Below, in pieces: positions 1 through 8,400 of a stretch of 16,856 nt of DNA (position 1 is the first letter of the stretch; each line of letters begins with the position of its first letter). The stretch comes from Draconibacterium sp. GTDB taxonomy: Bacteria > Bacteroidota > Bacteroidia > Bacteroidales > Prolixibacteraceae. A model generated the notes under the pieces. It had not been told where the DNA came from and did not search any database. It saw only the letters and a list, made by a program, of their open reading frames with translations. Both the position numbers and the translations under genes were made by a program. The stretch lies in the NCBI GenBank assembly GCA_015493625.1, contig WGCT01000467.1, positions 1 to 16,856 on the forward strand, written 5' to 3'.

Positions 1-6
1 ATAAAA

Positions 7-2001
7 ATGGAAAATTTCAGGGGAGCAATTTTAGCGGGGATTCCAGCAAAATTACCAACAAAAAGGGAGTACGACGTAAATGTAAATCATGCTCCAAAAC
101 GAAAAGATATTCTTACTGACAAAGAGAAAAAGCTGGCGTTAAAAAATGCGCTGCGCTATTTTCCTAAAGCGATGCACGGAGAATTGGCTCCTGAATTTTT
201 AGGTGAACTAAACCGGTACGGAAGAATTTATATGTACCGTTTTCGCCCCGGTTACGAAATGTATGCCCGCCCGATTAATGAGTATCCGGCAAAATCGAAA
301 CAGGCAGCTTCAATCATGTTAATGATTCAGAATAATCTGAATCCGGCAGTGGCTCAACATCCGCACGAACTAATAACTTATGGCGGAAACGGAGCGGTTT
401 TTCAAAATTGGGCGCAGTACCTTTTAACCATGAAATATTTGGCTGAAATGACTGAAGAACAAACGCTGGTGATGTACTCCGGCCATCCGATGGGACTTTT
501 CCCGTCGCATAAAAATGCACCGCGGGTGGTGGTTACCAACGGAATGGTTGTCCCCAATTATTCGGGGCGCGACGATTACGAGCGGATGAATGCGCTCGGT
601 GTTTCGCAATACGGACAGATGACCGCCGGCTCGTTTATGTACATTGGTCCGCAGGGAATTGTACACGGCACAACAATTACAGTAATGAATGCTGCACGAT
701 TACATTTGCCGGGCGAATTTACCGGTAAAGTATTTGTTACCAGCGGATTGGGTGGAATGTCGGGGGCGCAACCAAAAGCAACAGTAATTGCCGGAATGAT
801 TTGCGTGGTTGCCGAAGTAAATCCTAAAGTTGTTGAAATTCGTCACAGTCAGGGTTGGGTCGATGAAGTTTTTACCAATCTGAACACGCTTGTGCAACGG
901 GTAAAAGAGGCGCAAAATAATAAAGAAGCAGTTTCGCTGGCGTATCAGGGAAATGTAATTGATTTGTGGGAAAAGCTGGCCGCAGAAAATATTAAAATTG
1001 AATTGGGCTCCGACCAGACTTCGCTGCACAATCCGTTTGCCGGTGGTTATTATCCGGTCGGTTTAACACTTCGCGAGTCGAATAAAATGATGGCAGAACA
1101 ACCCGGACTTTTTAAAGAGAAAGTTTACGAATCGTTACGCCGCCACGTTGCTGCCATAAATAAAATGACACAAAACGGAATGTATTTCTGGGATTACGGA
1201 AACGCATTTTTACTTGAAGCGGGCAGGGCAGGAGCAGAAATTACATCTGTCGATGGTGGTTTTATCTACCCGTCGTATGTTCAGGATATTATGGGGCCGC
1301 TCTTTTTCGATTACGGATTTGGCCCGTTTCGCTGGGTGTGTACCTCGGGCAGCCCCAATGATTTGGCGAAAACCGATAAAATTGCAGCCCACGTTTTAAC
1401 CGAACTGGCAAAAGAGGCACCCGATGAAATTTCGCAACAGATGAATGACAATATTCACTGGATTAATGAGGCGGGAAAAAATAATCTGGTGGTGGGTTCG
1501 CAGGCGCGAATTTTATATGCCGACTGCAACGGGCGTACAAAAATTGCCACCGCTTTTAACGATGCAATTAAATCGGGCGAAATATCGGCACCCATTGTTT
1601 TGGGGCGCGACCATCACGATGTTTCGGGTACCGACTCACCCTACCGCGAAACTTCGAATATTTACGACGGGTCGAGTTTTACTGCCGACATGGCGGTGCA
1701 GAATTTTGTGGGCGACGGATTTCGCGGAGCAACATGGATTTCGCTGCACAACGGTGGTGGTGTTGGTTGGGGTGAAGTTATAAACGGTGGTTTCGGGATG
1801 GTAATCGACGGTTCGCCCGAAGCTGAAAGTCGCATAAAAATGATGTTGCACTGGGATGTAAACAACGGAATCTCTCGGCGAAGCTGGGCACAAAACAGTC
1901 CGGCAAAGTTTGCCATTCAACAAGCAATGAAAGAGAACCCCGGGTTAAAAGTTACGTTGCCAAATGAGGCAGACGAGGAGTTGTTAGAGGGGTTGTTTTA
2001 A
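7..2001 (+). CDS. hutU: Urocanate hydratase (urocanase), long form
   Basis: Cytosolic NAD+-dependent enzyme of histidine degradation; it hydrates urocanate to 4-imidazolone-5-propanoate. The 664-residue protein belongs to the long form found in Bacteroidota and animals (about 665-680 aa) rather than the about 555-aa proteobacterial type. Visible landmarks are ELITYGGNGAVFQNWAQ near residues 121-137, the glycine-rich NAD-binding stretch GLGGMSGAQ at 247-255, and GFGPFRWVCTSG, where Cys445 is the likely counterpart of the conserved active-site cysteine. The C-terminal part carries NGGGVGWGEVINGGFG. The ATG lies only 6 bases inside the window, so promoter and upstream neighbours (usually hutH, hutI, ftcD) cannot be seen; the N-terminus MENFRGAILAGIP fits the family start. 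The reading frame is intact. Identification is by recognised family sequence; the cysteine assignment is by analogy. Confidence 0.96.
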   Translation: MENFRGAILAGIPAKLPTKREYDVNVNHAPKRKDILTDKEKKLALKNALRYFPKAMHGELAPEFLGELNRYGRIYMYRFRPGYEMYARPINEYPAKSKQAASIMLMIQNNLNPAVAQHPHELITYGGNGAVFQNWAQYLLTMKYLAEMTEEQTLVMYSGHPMGLFPSHKNAPRVVVTNGMVVPNYSGRDDYERMNALGVSQYGQMTAGSFMYIGPQGIVHGTTITVMNAARLHLPGEFTGKVFVTSGLGGMSGAQPKATVIAGMICVVAEVNPKVVEIRHSQGWVDEVFTNLNTLVQRVKEAQNNKEAVSLAYQGNVIDLWEKLAAENIKIELGSDQTSLHNPFAGGYYPVGLTLRESNKMMAEQPGLFKEKVYESLRRHVAAINKMTQNGMYFWDYGNAFLLEAGRAGAEITSVDGGFIYPSYVQDIMGPLFFDYGFGPFRWVCTSGSPNDLAKTDKIAAHVLTELAKEAPDEISQQMNDNIHWINEAGKNNLVVGSQARILYADCNGRTKIATAFNDAIKSGEISAPIVLGRDHHDVSGTDSPYRETSNIYDGSSFTADMAVQNFVGDGFRGATWISLHNGGGVGWGEVINGGFGMVIDGSPEAESRIKMMLHWDVNNGISRRSWAQNSPAKFAIQQAMKENPGLKVTLPNEADEELLEGLF

Positions 2002-2077
2002 GAAGAAAAATCTCGCAAAGGCATGGAGACGGTATGAAAAACCTCTTTCCATTTGACACAATAACTTACTATAGTAA

Positions 2078-2085
2078 TCGTTTTG
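2078..2085 (+). promoter_or_regulatory. Weak candidate -7 element for the beta-barrel gene
   Basis: TCGTTTTG differs from the Bacteroidota -7 consensus TAnnTTTG at one fixed position. A TTTG at 2052-2055, 22 bp upstream, could act as the -33 element. A start of transcription near 2092 would leave a leader of about 10 bases. The match is imperfect, so this is tentative. Confidence 0.25.
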
Positions 2086-2101
2086 CAGGAAACAAAAAAA
2101 G

Positions 2102-2824
2102 ATGAAAAAAAATGTTCTCTTCTTAACCGCTGTTTTCTGCTTTATTATTTTTAATTCCCATGCACAAGAAAAAGAATCATCGAATATTGAATTGAAAGTT
2201 TATTACAACTACAATAGAATAAACTATTATCAAACACTTAATTTCTCAGATTACACATATTTATGGATACAGCCTGAAATTATTTATAACAATATTGGGG
2301 AGTTCTCGCTGGGAATTATTTTTAACAAAAGCTCAAAATATAGTCACGAGTTGGAGATTATGCCGTTAAGTTTAAACAAATCGACATTGAATGAAGTCAA
2401 AAATCCTGCGGATTCTTATTATTGGGAGACATCGAAAGATGGGAACTTTTCAATGAATTCGAGACTTAGATACCAGCTAAATTATACAATTTTGGACAAA
2501 TCTAAGTATAATTTTTATGTCGGGTTTTCATCAATGCTCTCATTTTTTAAACAAAACTACGGTGGGCACTCAACTTTCGATTTTCAAAAAAAATACACTC
2601 AAGTTGGGATTATTTTTGGGCTCACACCGGGTTTTGAAATCCCCATTGCTGAAAATCTTAGTTTTTCATTAGATGTTCCAGTAGGTATTTTGGGGGTAAA
2701 CTACCGTCGAATGAATTATGAAAGCCCCGAATTGCCACTCAATGAAAAAATACAAAGTGTTTTCTCCGGAGAATTCTGGTATCAGGGTTTTCAAGTGAGA
2801 GCTGGACTTGGCTACAAATTTTAA
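2102..2824 (+). CDS. Hypothetical outer-membrane beta-barrel protein
   Basis: I do not recognise this 240-aa protein as a named family. It starts with a clear signal peptide (MKKNVLFLTAVFCFIIFNSHA, cleavage near A21/Q22). The mature part is made of short alternating polar/hydrophobic strands rich in Tyr, Phe and Asn with turn-like breaks, includes LTPGFEIPIAENLSFSLDVPVG, and ends in FQVRAGLGYKF with a terminal aromatic residue, all typical of a small outer-membrane beta-barrel. About 10 strands would fit the length. The ATG was chosen because it directly precedes the signal peptide; there is AGGA about 14 bases upstream. The gene looks more AT-rich by eye than the flanking hutU. It is a lone plus-strand gene 100 bp after hutU and converges on the 2877-3212 gene. 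Function unknown; co-transcription with hutU is possible but not shown. Confidence 0.75.
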   Translation: MKKNVLFLTAVFCFIIFNSHAQEKESSNIELKVYYNYNRINYYQTLNFSDYTYLWIQPEIIYNNIGEFSLGIIFNKSSKYSHELEIMPLSLNKSTLNEVKNPADSYYWETSKDGNFSMNSRLRYQLNYTILDKSKYNFYVGFSSMLSFFKQNYGGHSTFDFQKKYTQVGIIFGLTPGFEIPIAENLSFSLDVPVGILGVNYRRMNYESPELPLNEKIQSVFSGEFWYQGFQVRAGLGYKF

Positions 2825-2876
2825 TCAGAAATAAATAAGCCGATAAAAGTTACTCTTTTAACACTTACGTGAGTAT

Positions 2877-3212
2877 CTACTCTTCAAACATCATAGAATA
2901 AGGGCGCTCAATTTCGCGGTGCAGTTCGCTAATTCCAATGTTCCTGCTTTTGCGAATGTACTCCCTGCCATCGAGAAAAATAAGGATGGTTGGTGCTGCA
3001 AATACCTGATGTTGCGCTGCCACTTCGGGCAAAACATCCGATTTTACGTAAGCCATTTTTATCTTTGGGAACTCGGCTTTTATCAATTCGGCAACTTTGG
3101 GTTTTAATACTTTACAAACATTGCACGCTTCGGTCGAAAAATAACCCAACAGAGCGGGTTCTTTCTCCTTTAATTGTGTAAACTCTTCAAAAGTCTCTAT
3201 TTCAATAAACAT
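2877..3212 (-). CDS. Thioredoxin-fold protein with CNVC active site
   Basis: Small 111-aa cytosolic thioredoxin-like protein, with no signal peptide. The fold is indicated by LLGYFSTEACNVCKVLKP, with a CxxC pair at Cys30 and Cys33, followed by a beta-strand (KMAYVKSDV), the VFAAPTILIF segment with the cis-proline at Pro74, and FLDGRE in the last beta hairpin. It is a redox-active CxxC protein by motif, but the dipeptide between the cysteines is Asn-Val instead of the Gly-Pro of classical thioredoxin, and the Trp before the first Cys is replaced by Ala. The partner is unknown. It lies 110 bp downstream of the CoA-binding gene on the same strand; I see no TAnnTTTG promoter in that gap, so it may be the last gene of the porV-ispF transcript. 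Confidence 0.85.
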   Translation of the reverse strand: MFIEIETFEEFTQLKEKEPALLGYFSTEACNVCKVLKPKVAELIKAEFPKIKMAYVKSDVLPEVAAQHQVFAAPTILIFLDGREYIRKSRNIGISELHREIERPYSMMFEE

Positions 3213-3322
3213 ACTTATTAATGATTAGTTGAATGAATATTCACTTTAGCCTTTCGGTTTTTTATCGATAAATTAAATCGCTTTTTCCCCTCCCTTTTTG
3301 CGAAGTTAAAAGGAACTCTATT

Positions 3323-3688
3323 TTAAAACTGTCTGGTATTCAGCATAACCAATGTACACGCTTCTATTGCCTCAATACCATTGTTTTCGAGTATTCCGGC
3401 AAATTCGTCATTTTCGGCACCCGGATTAAAAATTACACGTTTGGGCATTAACTCAACAATCGGATTGTAATATTCAGGCTGACGTTGTGCACCTAAATAC
3501 ATTGTTACCGTATGGATATCTTTGTTTTCAGGAAATTCGGTTTGAATTTCAACATCTAAAACCCGGCCTTCTCTTTTTGCAAGAGCAACAACTTCAATAT
3601 TGTTTTTTCTCAACGAGCGAATTGCCATATTCGAATAGCGGGCAGGATTTTCGCTGCTGCCAATTACCAGTGTTTTTCTGTTTGTCAT
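3323..3688 (-). CDS. CoA-binding domain protein (YccU-like)
   Basis: A 121-aa single-domain Rossmann-fold protein of the CoA-binding type (CoA_binding_2 family). The N-terminal nucleotide-binding loop is LVIGSSENPARYSNMAIRSL (residues about 7-26), followed by a strand-helix pattern with EVVALAKREG, and the family-typical VIFNPGAEN and IEACTLVML segments near residues 88-97 and 108-116. Members resemble the CoA-binding part of acyl-CoA synthetases (ADP-forming) but lack the ligase domain; their biochemical role is not established. The start codon follows directly after the ispF stop (TAA then ATG, no gap), so translation is probably coupled to ispF. Stop at 3323-3325. No signal peptide; cytosolic. 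Confidence 0.88.
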   Translation of the reverse strand: MTNRKTLVIGSSENPARYSNMAIRSLRKNNIEVVALAKREGRVLDVEIQTEFPENKDIHTVTMYLGAQRQPEYYNPIVELMPKRVIFNPGAENDEFAGILENNGIEAIEACTLVMLNTRQF

Positions 3689-4168
3689 TTACGATTTTTT
3701 TAACAGAACCACCGCGCTAACCGAAATTCCTTCTTCGCGGCCCTCGAACCCCAATTTCTCGGTGGTGGTTGCTTTTACCGAAATACACGCTTCTTCAACA
3801 CCCAAAACCTGCGCCATTTTCTTCTCCATTTCAGGAATAAATGGTTTTAATTTGGGTTGCTGTGCCGAAATTGTTGAGTCGATATTTACAATCTCGTACC
3901 CTTTCTCTTTTACTAAATTGTATACTTTTCCCAGTAATATTTTACTGTCGATATTTTTAAATTCTTTTGAATTGTCGGGGAAATGAGTTCCGATATCGCC
4001 CAATTTCAGGGCGCCTAAAAGTGCATCGCAAATGGCGTGAATTACAACATCGCCATCAGAATGGGCAACTGTTCCTTTTGAATGTGGAATTAAAACTCCG
4101 CCCAACCAAAGGGTTTCTCCTTCGGCAATTCGATGAACATCAAATCCTTGTCCAATCCGGAAATTCAT
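3689..4168 (-). CDS. ispF: 2-C-methyl-D-erythritol 2,4-cyclodiphosphate synthase
   Basis: Fifth enzyme of the MEP isoprenoid pathway: it cyclises 4-diphosphocytidyl-2-C-methyl-D-erythritol 2-phosphate to MEcPP with release of CMP. The length of 159 aa equals the family norm. The metal ligands are in place: Asp10 and His12 in GFDVHR, and His44 in SDGDVVIHAICDALLGA. GDIGTHFPD and KATTTEKLGFEGREEGI, which contribute to the substrate and nucleotide site, are also present. The enzyme normally forms a trimer. The start ATG overlaps the porV stop by one base (TAATG), which indicates translational coupling. An ispF gene next to porV also occurs in other Bacteroidota, and there is no obvious functional link between the two beyond shared transcription. 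Confidence 0.97.
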   Translation of the reverse strand: MNFRIGQGFDVHRIAEGETLWLGGVLIPHSKGTVAHSDGDVVIHAICDALLGALKLGDIGTHFPDNSKEFKNIDSKILLGKVYNLVKEKGYEIVNIDSTISAQQPKLKPFIPEMEKKMAQVLGVEEACISVKATTTEKLGFEGREEGISVSAVVLLKKS

Positions 4169-5343
4169 TAGCGTTGCTTCCCAAATGCGTCGATATCAAA
4201 CGAGAGAGTAAATCGTAACGTATTTTCCAACGGGTGGTTACGTTGCGTTGGCAGAAGGTACGAAAAATCGAGTGAAAATACGTTCATTCTCAATCCTGCA
4301 CCTGCGGTAAAATATTTCCGGTTACCTTTATTTTCGTTCTCGTAAAAATAACCTCCTCGTATTGCAAACTGTTTGTTGTACCAATATTCAACTCCAATGG
4401 CAAGAGTAATCTCCTGCATCTCCTCTTTAAATCCTCCCGGTGCGTCGTAAAAAGAGGTAATCATTCCTTTAATAACCGACATGTCGGAATGAATTCCACC
4501 GGGAAGAATTACTCCTCCTTCATCGTATTCTGTTGAGTCTTTTGGCGGAGTGGGAACCAGCAGTTTATTGGCTTCGAATGAAAACGAGAATGTGTTGTAG
4601 TTGTCTAACTCAGTGGTGTATGCCGCTCCAATCATAAGGTTGGTCGGAATAAAATCTTTCACCTCTCCGTCGGTGTACGAAATTTTAGAGCCGATATTTT
4701 GGATGTTTATACCTGCCGAGAAGATATTGTCTTTGCGGTTTGCTCTAAATTCGTTGTACCAATAAAAGGCAACATCGGCAGCAAACGAGTTTCCGGGTCT
4801 GGTTTCAACGCCGTTTACCATTTGACCGCCGGTGAGGTCGGAACGAATGTATCGAACAGCTACCGAACCTGAAAAGATATCGGAAAGTTTTCGCGAATAG
4901 CCAAAATCAATGGCAAATTCGTTTGGACTTTGCTGACCAACTATTTCGCCCCACTCGCTGGTAAATACAATATCGCCCAACGAGAAATAGCGCAACGATG
5001 AACTAATCGCTTGCTGGTCGTCGATTTTTTTATATCCCGAAAGGTAAGCAAGATTGATGTCGTTGACCAAAGCACGCAGCCAGGGCGAATACGACAGCCC
5101 AACTCCCATATCACTTTCCATAAATACATATTTTGCCGGGTTCCAGTGTTGCGAACTCACATCGGGTGTTAGCCCAACTCCGGCATCTCCCATACCACCG
5201 GCACGCGAATCGGGTGTAATTCCCAAAAACGGAACTGCAGTGGTAATTGTATTGGCACCCGACGTAGTAGCCTGTGCCATAACTCCTTCAGAAATACTAA
5301 CTATTAATGTTGTAATAAATAAAAATCGAATTAACTTAATCAT
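4168..5343 (-). CDS. porV: T9SS outer-membrane shuttle protein PorV (LptO)
   Basis: PorV is an outer-membrane beta-barrel of the FadL type that collects folded T9SS cargo by its C-terminal domain and passes it to the PorU sortase. From the chosen start the protein has 391 aa with a signal peptide (MIKLIRFLFITTLIVSISEG, ending ...VMAQ). Family hallmarks are AVPFLGITPDSRAGGMGDAG shortly after the signal peptide, QHWNPAKYVF, SYSPWLRAL and SSSLRYFSLGDI, with a barrel-like C-terminus. An in-frame ATG at 5394 would add 17 residues, but it would bury the signal peptide and lie at the -33 element of the promoter at 5366-5394, so the ATG at 5343 is preferred. The gene follows porU after 110 bp and overlaps ispF by one base. 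Confidence 0.94.
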   Translation of the reverse strand: MIKLIRFLFITTLIVSISEGVMAQATTSGANTITTAVPFLGITPDSRAGGMGDAGVGLTPDVSSQHWNPAKYVFMESDMGVGLSYSPWLRALVNDINLAYLSGYKKIDDQQAISSSLRYFSLGDIVFTSEWGEIVGQQSPNEFAIDFGYSRKLSDIFSGSVAVRYIRSDLTGGQMVNGVETRPGNSFAADVAFYWYNEFRANRKDNIFSAGINIQNIGSKISYTDGEVKDFIPTNLMIGAAYTTELDNYNTFSFSFEANKLLVPTPPKDSTEYDEGGVILPGGIHSDMSVIKGMITSFYDAPGGFKEEMQEITLAIGVEYWYNKQFAIRGGYFYENENKGNRKYFTAGAGLRMNVFSLDFSYLLPTQRNHPLENTLRFTLSFDIDAFGKQR

Positions 5344-5365
5344 AATTGTCTTTAAATTGAGCGTG

Positions 5366-5394
5366 CAAAGATATAATAATTGTCTTTGCTGCAA
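5366..5394 (-). promoter_or_regulatory. Promoter of porV (-33 TTG, -7 TATCTTTG)
   Basis: On the minus strand TATCTTTG (5373-5366) matches the Bacteroidota -7 consensus TAnnTTTG exactly, and TTG at 5394-5392 lies 18 bp upstream as a -33 element. Transcription would begin near 5360, giving a leader of about 17 bases before the ATG at 5343. This allows porV, ispF and downstream genes to be made independently of porU. Confidence 0.6.
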
Positions 5395-5453
5395 TAGGTA
5401 AACTAAAAAAGAGAACGGAACATTTTTGTAAAAATTATATTGCTTTACAATTT

Positions 5454-8400
5454 TTATTGAGCAATCATTATTTTTCCCGATTTAGCTGCAATAACACCGT
5501 CGCTGTTTTGTGCTGTAATTTTATAAATATAAATCCCGTTTCGAAGCAGTAGTTGAGATTCGTGAATGTCCCAGCGAATGGGATTGCTTTCGGCACCGTT
5601 CGACCCAACGTTTTGTGCTATATAGTCAATGCGACGCCCCGTCAAATCGAAAATCTCGATTGTGGTTTTTAATGTTGCTCCCGACTGGTTGTGTTTAAAT
5701 GTAAAGTAAGTATAACTCTGCATGGGGTTCGGATAGTTGGTTGTCTCTTCAATATAAAAATCTCCCGACACGGTAAATTCTATCTCTGTCTCGCTCGAGT
5801 TATTCGCCACATCCCATGCTTTTAATATGAGTTTATGTTTCCCCGGTTTTAGATTTTGAAAAGGGAAGTTGATGCTTCCACTTGTAAAGTCATCTAAATC
5901 GGACTGGAAAAAATTATTGAGTACAATCACATTCGAATAGTCGTCGTCGAGTACTGCGGTAATGTCGTGGCCAATACCGTTTCCAACTGTATTAATACCG
6001 TTTTTATCGGAAATAAAAGCCAATAATGTTGGCGATCTGCCGGTTTCTCCTCCCGACATAAAATTTTCCGAGTCCATAAAAAGTTCTATTTCCGGCCCTT
6101 TATTATCGGGTGCAAAATCATTGGAAGAGCTGCCAATTGTAAAGTCGGTAAACGCTCCGTGTGCATCTACATTGCCACTTTTTGCATAATAAATAATTTT
6201 CCCTTCGCCAAGGTTGTACGAAATGTCTTTTGGCACAACAAAACTAAAAGTGAATTCGCCATTCTTAACGCTTGCCAACCCTTTGTAAATTATATTTTCC
6301 TGAACTTTAAACTGAATTGGGTCGTACCCTCCGTTTCCCAATGTACTCATCATAATTGCCTTGTCGTAAACAACAGGTATTATTTCGCCCGAGAAATTTG
6401 TTAATTTATTGCCCGCATTGTCGGCAATAAATCCGGTGATGGTTACCTTTTGTAGCGCCCGAATTGTGTCCTGATTGTTGTTGATGTCGTGTCCGTTAAT
6501 TTGAGTTGTTTTTACCTTGTATTTCGGATACGATAGTTTAAGTGCCGGGTCGGCCAACAACGAGAAATTTCGTTTATTGGTGGTGTTTATGGTGTTAGTT
6601 TTTGCCAGTCGCATAATGTCTCCCATCCGGTAATGGTCGCCGTTTTCGTCTCGTTTAAAAACAAAACTGTAGAAATTTTTACTGAGTAAAAAGTTCGAGT
6701 AGGCAAACACCACTCTTGTAGTCGAGAACAGTCCTATTCCGCCACCGTTCGGATTAAATAAAATGTATTCTCCGGCCGAAGCCACATCGGCATCGAAACG
6801 GCTGAATTCGCATGTTGCCGTAACAAAAATAGGGAGGTAATTTGTATTCGACCACGAGTTAATATCACTAATGTCCAACACGTGTTCGTCGGCAAGAAAA
6901 CGCTCGTTGGCATGCCCCACATAATTTAACAATAAAACGCCATCTTTTACACGTTTGTTAATAGCAACTGTTACATCGGGGTAACGCTCGCCGGCAGGAG
7001 TTGTCTCTTGCTGATAAGCATCGAGATAAATTTTATCGGTAATAAATTCGGGGTATTCATTGTTAACTCGGTTTGCCAGTTCTTCGGAGTCGAGCATGTG
7101 CATGGTTTGCCCCTCGTTTTGGTCGTCGCCAATAAAACAGATCGTGTTTCGCCAGCTTCCCATTGCATCTGTCGAGTAGTACCGTTTCACTTTATCAACA
7201 ACCAGTTGGGCTGTAAATGGCGATGTTGCAGGTATTCGTCCTATTCCCAAATCAACAGCGCCATCGTACACACTTTCGCCGGGGTCGAGAAGGACAAAAA
7301 AATCGTCGGTAACAAACGAGCCAACCGGGTTAAGCGAGTTTTCTGATTGATAGGTGGGAATAAAATTTCTTGTAATGGGTTTAATGTTTCTGTTGTCGTA
7401 GCTTCCGTCGCCAAGTAATAACACATATTTTAATCCGTCGTTTCGGTCGTAAAACATTTTTATGAAATTACGAATTCCGGTTGCATTTTTACTTCCCGAA
7501 CTAAATTCGTTGTATACATTATCGGCTACAACAACTTCAACATTCATATTGTCGAACGAGCGGTGAAATTCTGCCAGATTGTTTGCTGCGTCCTCAAAAT
7601 TTGGGTGAGTAATAATTAAAAGTTCCGGAGTTTCTAAACTGTGCAGATTCTGGTTTTTTACTTCGCTAACCAATTCGGGTTCCGGAAAAGTTCCGTTGCT
7701 GTCGGTTAAAATATATTGATGAAGTTTACTGGCCGGTTGTTTTATTGTCGCCACATTTCCTTCTAATTTTATCGGAACTTCTTTAATGTTATTACTGTCG
7801 GTAACATCGAAAACTTTGGTCGATGAAGAGCCGTTTTGAATTGTGAATTCAACAATATTGTTTTCTCCAACCGAATTTATATCGCAAAAGGGGAGCGGTT
7901 TATTCTCAACTTTCAGATTTTTGCGATAATTAACTTCAATAAAATCGAGCCAGGCAATCGCATTTTCGTCAACTGACCCGCCGTCGTTACTATAATATTT
8001 TGTTGTTACTACAACTTTATCTTCTTGAACTTCAGTTTTAAATAACTTTTTTTGGTTGTTTGCAAATGTCGAAGTCTGGCTTCCGGTATTTACCTTATTG
8101 AAATTTAGTGTTCCAATTTCAAGGTGGTTGATAAGTACCGGCATTTCCGATGGTTGTGCCGACCGTGCAACCGCACTTACACGCACTTTAATCTTTGCCG
8201 AGGTATCGATATTTTTTAAATTGAAGTTGATATTTTTATTTGTGCCGTTTTTATAACGCTCACCATACCAGTTTTTCCCCGAACCGTGAGGTAAAATATT
8301 TTCCAGTTCACTTTCGTGCATTTCGTAGGCATCAGAAGTTGTTGTTTTGTGTGTGGCAGGTTCTTCAACCTCGGGTAACAAATCAGTATTTTTTTCGCTG

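Noticed and set aside
424..1923. Several open frames on the opposite strand and in another frame inside hutU.
   Set aside because: All lie under an intact, highly conserved gene; their products show no recognisable domain.
2844..2860. Stem TAAAAG/CTTTTA between the barrel gene and the thioredoxin-fold gene as a shared terminator.
   Set aside because: Six mostly A-T pairs without a T-tract on either side; likely chance.
3261..3272. Palindrome TTTATCGATAAA in the 110-bp gap upstream of the thioredoxin-fold gene.
   Set aside because: Short AT-rich palindromes are frequent in these spacers; no promoter or second copy supports an operator.
5344..5394. Longer PorV starting at the ATG at 5394.
   Set aside because: It would put 17 residues before a normal signal peptide, and its first codon coincides with the -33 element of a well-formed promoter.
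5426..5450. Inverted repeat TTGTAAA/TTTACAA after the porU stop as a terminator.
   Set aside because: Seven AT-rich pairs, an 11-base loop and no T-run after it on the minus strand; too weak to call.
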